Shown: positions 34,901 to 47,399, numbered from the stretch's first letter. The stretch: DNA of 64,000 nucleotides from Lineus longissimus (GCF_910592395.1 NC_088321.1:13704001-13768000), one strand, 5' to 3'. A program made the numbers and translations. The notes: a model not told the origin generated them from the sequence alone.

Positions 34901-37900
34901 ATTCCTGGCCTTTTCGACGCCGCACATATGCTCGATGGACAGCGTAGCGGATCGGATCTATTATGTCGCCTACGCGATACACCGTGACATTCGACGAGAC
35001 ACTCCTACTTAAACAATTACTTATACTAACGTTCTGTCAATTTTCGTATAGAGTGAGCATAACTGGTGGTGGCTGAGACGTCATTAGGCAGGTTTCGCTA
35101 CCCCCTACGAAATATGAACGTCGAACTCTACGATGGTCTGTTGCATCATCAAGACATGTGCTAATTCATTTCCGAGAGAGGACACTCGTAAATCATGGTT
35201 ACATTTTATTTGAAAGACTCTGGTTACAAGTAATAGGGAAAGGCGCTGGTAGGAACCTAGAACATAATATTTCTGCAATATTTGGAGCAAACCAGTAAGA
35301 ATATTGACTTTAACACTGAAAGGAGGATGGACTCTAAGACTGATTTTGAGAAAGATTACTTTAAATTAATGAATAATACTTTCTACGGAAAGAATTGTAC
35401 TTGTTACTCAGTTGACTGACAATCATTTTGTGAGTCACTGTGTTATATTTAAAACAGAAGTTTTCAAGTTTGTAGTTCATGTTTGCAGTGGTGTAGGTTA
35501 CAATGATTTCCTCCTTGGGTGCTAATGCAATTTCAATGATAATGTCCTCTTGAATCGGAAACTTGTAAAATGGAGCATGGTTGTAGAATAGTTCAAAATC
35601 TAATGGTATCTTGTATTTAGTACCGAACACTCTCTTAAGTGTCTTTTCATCACTAGTTTCACCAGTGACATTAGTTTCAGCTACACCAGATCTTAACTTC
35701 CTGAGGACGTCTGTTTGAAGACCTTGAAACACCCTGTCTTCTCCTTCCTCCTCTGTTAACCATACATTTTAAATGTTAAATAATAACTGTATTCATTGAG
35801 ATCAAATATCTGTTTTGTTCCCATTTGACCACCATCTTGGAGATCAAGTTTCTACGGCGAGGTTGTCAACCACACTGTTTTTGGAATCTCCGGAAATGGT
35901 GACATCAGCCGACAGATAAAGAGATCTAGGGACAAAGAATGTATTCTCTCTCAATGCCGGTATTCTAACATACAATGTTTCTTTGGGATTAGCAGAAGCG
36001 GGGTTATGAGTGATAATGTGATGTTGTCTATCAGCCTTCAAACCAAGTGGAATATTATGCTTTCTTTCAATATTGATAATCCTCCTGTAGCCATTCTATT
36101 TATTTACTTAGAAAATCGAGCTCTGAAGTCTGAATCTATCTAGATTTATTTCCTTTGGTTTTAGATAATTTGATGGTTTTAACACCTTCAATTAAACCGT
36201 AGATTATGGAGCTAACAACAATAGCCAAAAGGATGATCATTTGTTCGGCCAGAAAACCAGCAACAGAACCTACTGTTTTCAAAAGGAATGAAACGAAAGA
36301 ACCGATTATTCCTGGTAAAGCTGCAGCCGATTTCTTAGCCATTTCTTTTAACCATTCAGCGAACTTCTTTAGTCCTTCTTTAACTCTGGTATTGAAGGTT
36401 TAGGATCAGGTTTAGGTCCTGGTCCTGGTCCTGGTGTTGGGCTTGGTTTAGGTACAGTTTTAGACAAAGCATAACTGATACTGAGGCCTAGAGTGGTAAA
36501 TAACATAATTGCTGCAGTTACTTTGGCACCAATTGTTAAACCTTCCATTTTGAAGAGTAACTTGCTGCTATCTTTTAGAGGTATCACTGAGTCTGGTTTC
36601 TTCAAGACATCTGTAACTAAACGTTTCATTCTGCTTGTGCTACTTTCCGTTTCTCTGTCCAACTCAAATACTTTTCTTCTTTCCATATTAAGTTCGTCTT
36701 TCGTTTTGTCAATGTCTTCTTTTAATACCAGGTATTCTTCCCTATCTTCTTCTACAGAGTTTACATAGTCTCTTGTTAAGTCCTCAAGTTGATTTCCAAG
36801 CTCTTGTATTTTCATGTCTTTTCCCATCTTTACTGCTGCTAAATCATCTCCCGCCTTTTTTAATCTTCTTAATTCTCTCAAGGCTTAACTGTGGAACCTA
36901 ATGATTTTAATTCTTCATCCGTTGCATCTATCAACTTATTGATTAGTTGGCTTGAACTGCTTTCATCATCATCACTGTTAATTACATCTTCAATTTGGTG
37001 TATGAAACTTGTTGTTTGTTTGGTTGGCCCGCTGATTCGGGTTCTTGTTGGTGAAGGTGATCGTAATTCATGAACAATCTCATGCATCTGATGTTGATCT
37101 TGTGGTTCTACTTCTGTTTTATTACCTCTACCACTTGGTCTATTGAGGAAAGTAGCTGCATCTTTTCTCTGTTTTCTTTCTATTAAGTTTCAGCTTCTCG
37201 TTCTTTTCTCCTATCAGCAATTTCAATTTATTCATGTCATTCAATTTTAGATAATTTGATAGTTTCAACACCTTCAATTAAACCGTAGATTATGGAGCTA
37301 ACAACAATAGCCAAAAGGATGATCATTTGTTCAGCCAGAAAACCTGTTAGATTAGCTACTCCTGTATTGTTTTGTCAAAAGAACCCGGGGTCTTCTCCCA
37401 TCACGAATTTCCAATGACATGACTACTTAATCCTACATCTTGGGAATAAGTATTCATGTCATCTAATTTCTCTAATACATATTTACCTCCAGTAGATCCT
37501 TTAATTGATCATCTAGCTAGAAGACGACCATTCCTCTCCGTTATTTTAACCCAAACTAGTTCTCCATTTTTATCCTTACCAAGCATGAAGAGATCATTCT
37601 CAATTTGTTTTAAGCCTACCCGATTCAACACTGGAGCCTCTCTAATTTCCTCATGATTATTTTCTGATAAAGTAAAAACAAGTTTAGACAGATTCCGGGT
37701 GTAAACTTAAATTTGCTGCCCTTTGGGAATTCAGGAGATTTTAGAATGTTCAATTTTTCATTTATTGCAGCTTCAGCATCATATTCATTGTACTTTTCTT
37801 TCAAATCATTTCTAACTGCATCGGATGTTGTTATTGTAATTCTCGATCTTACCAATCTTAGACAGTGCTTTCTGGTACCTAGCAATTGAAGTTGGGATAT

Positions 37901-40900
37901 CCACGTGTTGGTCAATCGAATCTTGTAAGAGTTTTAAGAATTATTTCTGTGCGTCCGATTCAGTTCCAAAACTACCAATTATCGCTGTCCTTGCTTCAGC
38001 CTGTGCTCCTAAAATACAGTAAACATAAGTTCTTATGCTGTCGTTGAGTCTTACAATTCCAGGCTCAGTTAAGCTCTTCTTATCAACCTTAATAAAGTAT
38101 TTCCAACCATCGTCATTCTGAACAAGTACGATTTTATACTTCGTACTTCGTCGTTCGTAGCTTTCGTAAGGGTTGCGAAACTTGCCTATTGTATAAATGC
38201 CGTAACACTGATAAAACATCAAAATGTTTCGATGTATAAAGGTTTTAAGTACTATGTTTGAGAACATTGCATAGAGAAAGTGGGTATTGCTGATTACACT
38301 GTATTATTTATTTGCTAAAACTGCATGATACAGGCTGTAAATCTTGCGATCGAACAAGCGTTTGAAAGGATGAGTACATGTATATTTCGTAAATCCCAAG
38401 TATGGATGCTATAATTTGATAATTCAATATTTATTGTGTCCCAAAGTCTTCCAATGCTATCTATATTTCTAGCCAAAACATTTCAAATTTGATTAAAACC
38501 GCAATATTGCCTCATTCATAAAACTGTAATTTGCAAAATGTTTGATAAAGCTTGCCCAAATTATCAAATCGGCATTATTTGAAAGAGTAAACCATGATGT
38601 AGGCACTAAATCAGCCAATTCAACAAGCTCTGTATGAGCTTAATTTATTTTTAAAACCACCGGCATGATTTTTATCATTTTGTAGATGATATCGTATTTT
38701 TTTAAACCAAACTTAACCACTTGCATCGAAGTTTATTTCGAGCCATAATAATCAAAATGCAATTATAACTGCATTGATGCCTTGATTAACTGGAATATTT
38801 GCACACCACAGATGCCACCCTGTGCTTTGGGAAATAACAGAGAGCTATCTGTCCTCGAGAGTGTATTTACAAAAATTGTGTTTCTCTTAATTCTTCCGTT
38901 AATTTTCTCAGCAAACTTATTCAATAAACGGGAGACTACGGCCAAGGCAGAGAGTTTGGTTTGGAAAATATTCTATAATGAGTTTTTATAAAAAATTCTG
39001 CGCATGTAAGTGAAGACTTAACAAAAGTGGATTTCAAATTTTCCAGCTCTGTCTTGTCTTGCCATGCATAATAAGTTAGTCCTGAAATATCTTTCGTTCG
39101 CATGGTCATATTCAAGTTCAGTTATCAAATTATCGAGTTGAGAGCTGAGCGCCAACTAGGACTTTATTAGTTTTGAATAAACAATACTGGGCTATTGTAA
39201 TGCAAGTGGGAGGAAACCCAAAGAGACAAACGCTATCGAAGATCCCCGGACCTCAGAGGTGACTGGCGCTGATGTATTCACTGTGCCATCTTCGAAAGCT
39301 TGGTCATTGATGCTGTCGTGAGCTTCGGTGGATGGTTTCCGGAATAAAAAAAACCACTGGGTATAGACCTCATCTCAATCTTTTGTGAAATCGATGGACC
39401 TTTGAACATGTTGAATGACCAAAGCATGGTGTCGATGTTATCTAAAAATCTGCCATGCACTTTATTTCCGTCCCCCAGTTAACATATGCCAACCTTTATG
39501 CTGCACGCCATTACGAATCGATCAGTTCTCATTACCCCTCCTCAAATAGGAGAGTTTCAAATTAGATCTAATCCACTCCCTCTAAAAACGGGAGACTTCC
39601 AAATTGGTCAGAATGCGCGGAATGAATTCTCAGTGTTTCAATTTATTAAGTTTGACAGTCAATTTATTTTGTGGATATACCAGGTTAGGTCTAGTCACGC
39701 TTCGTTTCGACCATCAGTCCCAGTTTTGTACGCAGCCGGTCGAACGGTTCACTATCGAGCTTGAATGTCATGACTGCAGAGTGAATGAAATACGTACTAT
39801 CAATGCACCAAAAATGTCCACAGATGAGGATATCTTCCGTTAGAACACCTTATTTTCTATTCTGAAACACCTTGGTGGCAATGTGGTGAAGAATAGACTG
39901 CCCCTCTGGCTATACCCCCCCCCCCCCCCCCCTCCCCACTAGCTACACATACGCCCTTGGCTATCGAATCATGTAATAATGTACATGTCAGATGTAGGAA
40001 TAGTCAATGTACGGCCCGCGCTGTATTCTATTCTTCACCATTATTTATTACATCCTTTCAGCAGGGACCTAAATGGCTAATTGGCCGATAAAAGTGTCAG
40101 CCATATTCAGAATAGTTCAGCTATACGGTGATCCCCAAAAATGCTCGTAATATCTCCATCGATTTTGCATCAGTGGTGTATATATTAGTGTCTTCGGTTT
40201 TATTCCAAATGTGTATTCGGCCATAATCGGCCGCCGTGGAATATGGTCTACTTTTAATGACGACAACGAAAGCATCGCAAGAAAAACCATGAAAAACAAA
40301 AAACATTGCCTCACCCCCTCTAGAGGCACTTACAAGAAGCTGGCGACAATTTGTTTTATCAAAGTCAGCTAAGTCACAAACTTTTATACAGCCCCGTCCG
40401 TCTGCGAATAGAGGAGAACTCCCAGCTAGTCCACCACCCAATCGTGGCCACGTCACTGTCAGGATCGGGTTAACGTCCGTCTGTGGTGTTTCACCATAGT
40501 TTAGTGTTCCATACAAAGGTCATTAGAGAGACAATGGCCTTTCATTGGAGGCAAACATGGAAAAACGTGTCAATCTATCTTTCAGAGCGTTTCTCAACAA
40601 TGAAGGGAAGCACTAAGAAATGAAAACACTCAAAAACGTCACACTGCCTCGCTGGGAGTACACGAACCGTCTCGGAAAACGCGACCGGGGGAGGATACAA
40701 TTGGAACCACCCAATGGTCCAGCAATGCAAGCTTATGAATAGTGGCTAAAAGGCCCTGATACTATTTCACGCCTGGCCACATCCAATTACTGTTCAAGAT
40801 AACAAAATAAATGATGAAATCGTTCCCCTGCCTCGCACAGGAATATCACCCAATCCATTTCTAATAGATATTCACTGCGATACCGCAAAATAATCAAAAG

Positions 40901-43083
40901 TTTGTATGAAAAGAAAGTGAGGTGGAAAATGATGTTATTTTGTTCATCACATTCTGTATTGATGTATGAATGTATTTTGCTACGGAGCGCCGAGAGGGTC
41001 ATAATACTCGTGTTATACGCAACGATCTTACGTGTACTCGGGGTATGACCGCATCTCTGGCCAAAGTCGGAGCAACTAGGCTAATAAACCATATTGGCGC
41101 CTAGCCGTAGTTGACCATAAAGCGATCATCTCGCCTTGCATCCTTGGAGGAGGAATACGCCTTGGAGGATAACCCCTCCAAGTGCAGAGCGAACTCTAAG
41201 GAAGAATGAAAAAAAGAAAACCGGACATGCCAGAAGACGTTTATTTAGGTTGTTAATCACAAAATGTCTGTACCATCACTACTTCGACCCAGAGAAATTC
41301 ATACGCCTGGGTTTAAAACTGTTCGACAATGTTCTACTACTACAAGCAAGGTTTGAAAATGTTCATTAAAGTGAATTGCGAAAGGACGTATTAGACAACC
41401 GAGTCAGATGTGTATTTCGATTCAAAGAGGTACACCAGCCTAGGTTTAAAACTGTTCACCAATTTAATACACAACCCACAGAATGTACTTTCGTAGAAAC
41501 ATGCATGTCACGCACGTTGGGGAATCTTAGGGTCGGTCTAGAAGCGTATCAAAATCGAAAATCGAAACGTTCTATTACACTGGGAAACCTAATGAAATAT
41601 TTGAATACTAAAATTCAACGGAAAAGTACACATATCATTAAATATGAATATGACTACAGGTTAACAGCCTTAAACACCAATCTAGCCTGTAATTGATACC
41701 CCTGGGGCCTCTAGAGCATCTCCGGGTGTTTCGGATCAGTTTTTTATGTTCATGAAGCGAATGAGGCGTAAGTAGAGTACACAGAGTGGACCCCTTTCCC
41801 CTCAGCAAACACCTCTCTTATCAGGATAGCCTCTCTATTAAGGAAAAGAGTTTCGGTCCCGAATTGGTTGTCTCTATTCAATTTGACCTCTCTAATCGGG
41901 ACAACACTCCAGTATGGACAGCACTTATCAGTCCCTGAGGGTGTCCTTTAGATAGGTTCTCCTGATGTGCGGAAAGCTGATTATTTTAATATTCATTGAA
42001 CAGTCAAGAAAAGAGTTACAGTCTTGCCGATATTTCGATCCGCCTAAAATAGACTATTTTCCTTAAAATTACATGATTAATCTAATTAGTTGATTTTCCG
42101 TCGTTATTTTCGAAAGCATTACATAGCTATACAGCTAATTTTCCTTCTTTTGCCGAAATACCTAATTGTCTCAGCCAAACACAAGGTCAGCATCAATACA
42201 ATATTGCGTTTTAAATAAACGATGTCTAATTAATTTGGTTGCTTTGTAGGAAATATTTCCTTTCGGTAAAGCCCTTACCATTTGCCCAAACCTAACGATC
42301 AGCTTTTAACCCCTAGTCATTTTTTTCTTGTTTCGAAAGGGAAGTTCTCAGTTGACTGTCAACTGTGTCCTTCCTTTCCACCAGAGCTTCTATCTGCGTC
42401 TGGATATTGGAACTTTCTGCCTTGAGTTCAGAACGCTTATTATCAGTAAATTATGACGGAAAATCCGAGACATAGCCGAAAATCACCACCTGTTTTATAT
42501 TCAATCTCCTATCTTCGCCATTGGTAACGGTTGCGTAGTAATACTAGCACCGTATACTAAGCGAAAATTTGGCCTCCCCTGTTTGTCTCTTCTGGTAAGA
42601 GGCAGCAAATGGCACCTGGTCCTATTTATCGGGAGATTGGGGTATCGTCCTTTGAGCAGCTTATTTTGCTACTCACAGAAGTTTCCAATGCACCAGGGGT
42701 TGCTAAGTTTGTTTATAAATGAATGTCTTTGTCTCATACTAATTTGTGTCATATGTTTGTTCGTATATATAATTCGTATCATTTTCTGTAATTACCGATT
42801 GGATGATCTCTAATCATCGTCGTGACGCTAATCGAACGTCATCGAAAGCACCCTGATATATTCGAGAGTCAGTCTTTTGATCAGGTGCCGAGTTGGTCGG
42901 GAACCCCATGTGCAGATGAATATTCTAGTTTCATTTTTATTCCTTGTACATGTTAAACGATACATATTTTGTCTGAATTTGTACTAATTATTAACCTATA
43001 TATTTCGTTTCAGTTGTCCACTGCAGAACTTGCGGAAGTGACATCACAAAATACCACCACAGCCACAACGTCTCAAGAAAAAG
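31928..43083 (+). CDS. candidate secreted-protein 5' exons (2 exons)
   Basis: Exon 31928-31975 starts with ATG in a fair context (A at -3) and encodes a hydrophobic leader (MTNAVWIIVSVSLLFK), ending in phase 0 at AAG|GTAGGT. Exon 43014-43083 follows a good acceptor (TTTCGTTTCAG), continues in phase 0 as LSTAELAEVTSQNTTTATTS and ends in phase 1 at AAAG|GTACG. Together they make a typical signal peptide with cleavage expected after STA, then a Thr-rich start of a mature protein. The 11-kb intron contains the virus-like cluster. No certain third exon was found; 45704 (TTTTTCAG|GTGAATAC) is a possible short last exon. The pairing rests only on phase and leader logic. Confidence 0.35.
33264..33412. 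mobile_element. MITE family C, copy 4 (inverted)
   Basis: Carries TGCTGTCCTTAATAGAGAGG, GATTTGGGACCAAAACTAG and GTCGACTAAGGGA. The ends are worn. Confidence 0.65.
35361..36095 (-). pseudogene. capsid-like protein gene, frameshifted (Polinton-like?)
   Basis: Two similar-looking protein segments lie on the minus strand: 36095-35844 (contains YVRIPALRENTFFVPRSLYL) and about 35757-35361 (contains LDFELFYNHAPFYKFPIQED and YKLENFCFKYNTV). The stretch between them continues in other frames, so at least two frameshifts separate the parts. Strand-rich sequence with an APFY...QED pattern, its place in a cluster of coiled-coil and membrane proteins, and the combined size suggest the double-jelly-roll major capsid protein of Polinton/Maverick-type elements or related endogenous dsDNA viruses. 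That assignment is from family memory, not a search. The first jelly roll appears shortened. Confidence 0.45.
36136..36342 (-). CDS. small hydrophobic protein of virus-like cluster
   Basis: An intact 68-codon ATG frame. Residues about 8-55 are almost wholly hydrophobic (two membrane spans, including ILLAIVVSSIIYGLI), followed by a basic tail. The frame stays open upstream of the ATG to about 36398, so it may once have been continuous with the neighbouring gene and been separated by an indel. Small hydrophobic proteins are common in the structural block of Polinton-like elements; the role here is unknown. Its C-terminal half is duplicated at 37236-37355. Confidence 0.45.
   Translation of the reverse strand: MAKKSAAALPGIIGSFVSFLLKTVGSVAGFLAEQMIILLAIVVSSIIYGLIEGVKTIKLSKTKGNKSR
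36369..36881 (-). CDS. coiled-coil, membrane, Pro-rich protein of virus-like cluster
   Basis: An open frame of 170 codons whose first ATG is at 36830. Residues of the first 90 codons are charged and helical (coiled coil). A hydrophobic segment (VTAAIMLFTTLGLSISYAL) and then a Pro/Gly/Lys tail (TPGPGPGPKPDPKP) follow. The frame begins right after a stop and overlaps the stop of the preceding frame (36878), so the two look like one gene split by a frameshift. Probably a minor virion or membrane protein; the family is not identified. Confidence 0.4.
   Translation of the reverse strand: MRELRRLKKAGDDLAAVKMGKDMKIQELGNQLEDLTRDYVNSVEEDREEYLVLKEDIDKTKDELNMERRKVFELDRETESSTSRMKRLVTDVLKKPDSVIPLKDSSKLLFKMEGLTIGAKVTAAIMLFTTLGLSISYALSKTVPKPSPTPGPGPGPKPDPKPSIPELKKD
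36878..37230 (-). pseudogene. N-terminal part of coiled-coil gene, frameshifted
   Basis: An ATG frame at 37087-36878 (Ser/Asp-rich, SDDDESSSSQLINKLID) extends upstream without ATG to about 37190, where a stop appears. A further Lys-rich stretch in another frame reaches about 37225. The neighbouring frame at 36881 continues it. At least two frame breaks are evident. Confidence 0.4.
37236..37355 (-). pseudogene. second copy of hydrophobic-gene 3' part
   Basis: About 120 bp nearly identical to 36152-36272 (shared words TTAAACCGTAGATTATGGAG and AGGATGATCATTTGTTC on the plus strand). It copies the last part of the small hydrophobic protein gene about 1.08 kb upstream on the minus strand. It indicates either two tandem insertions or an internal rearrangement. 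Confidence 0.75.
37430..38230 (-). pseudogene. unidentified virus-like protein gene, broken
   Basis: Protein-like segments in several minus frames: 38230-37945 (contains YKIVLVQNDDGWKYFIKVDK and CILGAQAEARTAIIGSFG), about 37915-37660 (EKYNEYDAEAAINEKLN), and about 37665-37440 (LVWVKITERNGRLLA, with one stop, then GGKYVLEKLDDM). The order and spacing suggest one original gene with several frameshifts and stops. Composition matches the rest of the cluster. Family not recognised. Confidence 0.35.
40334..40480 (-). CDS. possible single exon, unknown gene
   Basis: A 147-bp open segment on the minus strand bounded by an acceptor (AACACCACAG) and a good donor (GTAAGT at 40333-40328), phase 0 at both ends. 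The 49 residues include WPRLGGGLAGSSPLFADG and three cysteines. No neighbouring exon was identified. May be chance. Confidence 0.2.
41781..41960. mobile_element. MITE family C, copy 5
   Basis: Diverged copy with ACACCTCTCTTATCAGGA, TTCGGTCCCGAATTGG and GAGGGTGTCCTTTAGATAGG. Confidence 0.65.
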
Positions 43084-44241
43084 GTACGAAAAAAACCCCA
43101 ACTATTCCGATATTCTGAATAATGTCTGTCTCCCTTAAATTCTGAGTAACGCCTATCTGTTGCGATTCTTTTAACTACAAATATATGTTTATACCAGAAT
43201 TTGAACTTCACTGAAAAATAAAGATTTGAGGAGAATTTAGTACCGTCCTTTGATGATTTGTCAGGCAAGAGCGACATGATACAGCTCCAATGTCATTGTC
43301 CGGTTGGCCAGCAAATTTGGCCCAAGTTCGTTCTGTATCAAATAATTTTAGGCCTAATGGGGGGGGGGGGGGGGAATGGCATTTCAAAAAGATGGAAGTT
43401 GCATGCATCCATAGAAGTAATCGATGCTGATTGAGAGGTTAAGGATATCATTATCACCAATAAGCAGTTGAACTGACCATTCATGAAAATTCGAACACGT
43501 TTTTTTCTGGGACGCACTGTACAACTGTCACGCAAAGGCAGGCCAAGGATGAGTGGTAAATATTGATAAAAGCACTTATAATGGACTTCCGGTTTTTTAA
43601 TGGACAGCCGGAAATCATCACCCGCACCTGTCAACGGATGCATTATGGGTATAGGTGGACACCGGAAAGCGGGGGTTAGTTACCATGGTGACATCTACGA
43701 TGGCTGCAGAAACAAAAATTTTCCCCTCAAAAGCAGTTTTTGTAAATCGGTAATAGACATGCAAATGATACAGTATATGGTGTAAGAGTACACGTAAAGT
43801 TATCTAAACCTCTCTATTATTCATCTGAGCGAATTCAATAGCAACAGAAGATTAAACCTGTTTCAATCTCCTTTACCTTTGATGAAAAAATGATTAAAGA
43901 AAATGTCAATCGGGTGCTAATTAGAATAGCCATCATTACTCAAAATCTAATTAAAAATTTGCACAGAATTTTCATGTAATCATGGTCGGTATTTGCCGCC
44001 CCTATTCATGGTTCGAGCTATAATTGCGTCGGAATATTTATCAGTGATGCTGTTAACTGGATTAATATTTAAGCTATGGCCCAGGCGATCGATCAAATTT
44101 CGGTGTTCCAGTAAACTTGCTGCCATCATTTCTCCATCTAATGCCCAAAGGCATTTTCCGTCAGACTCAAAAATGGCAATCAATACCTTTTTTGCGCATT
44201 ACCTCGCAATTAAAATGATCCAAGTCTTGCCCTATACATTG

Positions 44242-44399
44242 TACAGTGGAACCTACGGGACAAGTGCTGTCCTGAATAGAAAGGTGTCCGATTAGAGAGG
44301 TCAAATTGATTAGAAAAAAGCAATTTGGGACCAAACCTATGTCCTTGATAGAGAGAATGTCCTTAAAGAGAGGTATCCGCTAAGGGAGGTTCCACTGCA
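44242..44399. mobile_element. MITE family C, copy 6 (inverted)
   Basis: Ends TACAGTGGAACCTA and GGGAGGTTCCACTGCA. Internal CAATTTGGGACCAAACC. Confidence 0.75.
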
Positions 44400-44760
44400 T
44401 GTTTTCTTTAATCAAAGCCCGCTCGCAACTTGCTCTAAATTCCCATTGTTCTACAGTCTTATCAAAGGGTCATCAGGGCTAATCTTGATAACACCGACCC
44501 TCACAGAACATCTCTCAGGGTGGTCAATAGGCCTGTGACGTTCAGGGCAAATAAACGCATTTGTTTCCAACATAGAAAAAACATCTGCTCCAGTCGCAAT
44601 TTGGTTTCCAATTGGCAATTTCCACGCAAAGTCAGACGGCTCTCCTTACCGGAGCAACCTAAAATGAGGATCGGGAATGATTGCCAACTGGCACGGCGAG
44701 GATGCCAACAAAAAAAAAATTGGGGACTGCTGCACCTTTGTGACTGAGGAGGATTTTTAA

Positions 44761-45056
44761 GGGACAACTTGGACGTGGAATTTACCTAACCAGGAGGATA
44801 AGACCCCTGCTTGCCACTATGCGTCACTACTTGTAGTATCATACTGATGCTGATCTATAAACAAATTGTCAGTGTTGCGAGGCAATTTTTGGAATGGCAT
44901 TTAAATTCAGGCTGGCCTATGGTTACATCCCGTTCTATTGCAGCATTGTTTATTGCAGTTTAATTTCTAATTGTTCGGCCTATTTGGAGAAGTCACGGTA
45001 CTGCTGGAACAATTTCTATATGAAAAACCAACATATCTCATGCCCAAGTTGTCCAT
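44761..45056. mobile_element. family T MITE, copy 4 (inverted)
   Basis: Flanked by TTAA (44757-44760 and 45057-45060). Ends are GGGACAACTTGGAC and CCCAAGTTGTCC. Contains the family words in reverse orientation (GCATTGTTTATTGCAG). The 126-codon open frame that starts inside it at 44894 is not treated as a gene. Confidence 0.75.
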
Positions 45057-46227
45057 TTAAAAGCCTTTTGGGCGAAAAGTTCGTGGTTGTTGACCAGTTA
45101 TCATCAGCTTTCGATAATATCGCTAGAGTGAAATATCCAACGAATATTTCGTTTTGTATCATATACACTACACTGACTGAGAATGATGTCAAAGATAGCC
45201 GCCATGTGCCGCCACGTATATCACTCTTAGACACCACTTCATTGTGGTGTTCCTTTGCCTTAAAGCGATTGTGAGTGATCGTTCACGTTGAGCAGACCAC
45301 TTTAAAAGCAGATCACTTTAAATGCGCGTCTGATCTTGCATTTTACTCTGCACATCAAGACTATGCTGACACGGTGCGGCAGATCAGTAAATTATATCGA
45401 TTGCTCTATGCAATATAGCGCCAAACCAAGAAACAACTTACGCCATTCCGTTTCATTGACATGCAATCTCTGAGGGAGTTATATTCAACACAGGCAGCGT
45501 TTTGGCACTAAATAGGATACAGAATGGGTCGACACAGATCACGTGATGTCCTGCACTTTTAGCCCGGGGCTGCAACGGAAGTGTGCCGCAGTCAAGCAAA
45601 GATTTGTTGCGTAGAAACGAACAAAAACGCGTTGTTATTTGCGAATTTTGCAGTGGATCGTTCAAATCTCAAGCGGACTTCATGATATAAGTTCGTTTTT
45701 CAGGTGAATACAACTCGCAAAACAACCAAATCAACCCAAAGGAGAGCTATCTTGTTTTAAAAGTTCAGAAACACTTAAAAACGACATAAGCATGAATGGA
45801 TAAGTCAGGATACAAAAACTAGGAGAAATGCTGTCGAAAATATACAGTTTTCTCCATCTATGGTTTTGTAATTTTAGTGGATTATCTGTTATGGAAATAA
45901 TATCAAGTTATGAAAACTTGAAATTGTGACATTATCTTGTTAACTCTCCAGTTTTGTATTTATTTTTGTCCACTAACTCATCGCTTTGGAAATGTTTTGA
46001 TTTAGCCCATTCACCCATCTCGTGATTGGCACCACCTAGCTGTAGGCCACGCCCACTCTGGAAATTGTTCACATTGTGCAAAAGGGAAATTCGCCGGAAT
46101 AGCATTGTGTAGGCGCGAGACGGAACTAGGCAACAGAAAGGGAAATCAACACGAATTTATTAAGTGACTGCGGGAATTGTGTTTGTGAGTTTATGATGTG
46201 TCATGTCAGCGAGGCCTTTGGCGAGCA

Positions 46228-46234
46228 TATATAA
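46228..46234 (+). promoter_or_regulatory. TATA box of the 46713 gene
   Basis: TATATAA, which would place the transcription start near 46258-46262 and give a 5' UTR of about 450 bp to the ATG at 46713. Inferred from position only. Confidence 0.45.
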
Positions 46235-46712
46235 CCAGATCATCTGCGCAACTGGATAGGCGGGGAGACGATCGAATCATAAAGGGAAAATTCGATAATT
46301 TACGAAAGGATTAAAAGTTGCCACTGTAGTTCAAATCAAAGTTTTTAAATAGTTTTTTTTCGGATACAGATCCTAGTCGAATTGAGAAAGATTTTTTTTC
46401 ATTTCTGTGTGTTTTTTTAGAGAAGAATACGAAGGAAGGCGTTGAAGTTGAACTTCAAACTACAATTTGGGATTTATTTCGGAGACACAAGATATTTTTT
46501 GTTGTTAATATTCTTCAATAATACAAATCTCAAAGGATTTTTTAAGCGATATCGAGACTTGAGACACTTGTCTCTTCGGGTTGCCTCTTAAGGGGATAGA
46601 AACATTTTCGGATTTTACCTTAAGGAAGTACCACTCGCATAGGGAAATACATACCGTACTAAAAGGGAAATACTTAAGTTTAATTAGTCGGTAGGATTTC
46701 TTAGGATAAAAA

Positions 46713-46809
46713 ATGAAGACTTTTTGTTTATTGTGTATTTTGGTGACGGCGATTGCGACTTTGATATCTGGACAATACTATGACGACACTGCTGTATACT
46801 CCAACGAAG
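46713..46809 (+). CDS. first coding exon of a secreted protein
   Basis: ATG with A at -3 opens MKTFCLLCILVTAIATLISG, a textbook signal peptide, followed by QYYDDTAVYSNE and a strong donor (GAAG|GTAAGA), phase 1. A TATA box lies about 485 bp upstream. No convincing second exon is visible in the remaining 17 kb, so intron 1 probably extends beyond the window. The exon alone does not identify the family. Confidence 0.6.
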
Positions 46810-47399
46810 GTAAGAAAACTGATCAAATTAACCAAGTCTAAAATATAATCAGAATTGTCAATTTCACCCACAAACTGATATGACTCAATGACGTAGACAT
46901 GCGTGATCTAGTTTTAAAAGCAAGAAGGCATTGTTTTATTTTTAAAGTATTAAATTAGACGCTTTTGATAATTGAAAATTTTATCTGCGTTTGCATAAGG
47001 GTGAAAAATTAGCCTATAGTTTCTTTCGGGATGATTTAGGAAAATATTTCGGATGTAGATTGTATGCGAAATTGATGATGCGATCAAATTGCATGAACGG
47101 AACCTAAGACCCAATCATATAAAGATGTTCGACGAAGTAGAAACCTTGACGCTCGATCAACAAGCACTAACACTGTATTGTCTTGTCTAAAAAACAGAGC
47201 CTCGGGTCTTTCTCTACCGTGTTCGTATGTTTTTTGCTTTGGTTAATTTGTCAATTTGAGATGAAAGCAGAGGCTACTTTGCGCATGTTCCTACTCATCA
47301 GATATTGGATGGCAACCTCTGGGTATCTTCTTTGGAACTTTGGATCAAAACTGTCTGGTGATCGAGCACGGTGAATGAGCTCAATCTTAAGTTAACATC

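Noticed and set aside
44894-45274. 126-codon plus-strand frame
   Set aside because: It starts inside a TTAA-flanked MITE and runs through its right terminal repeat.
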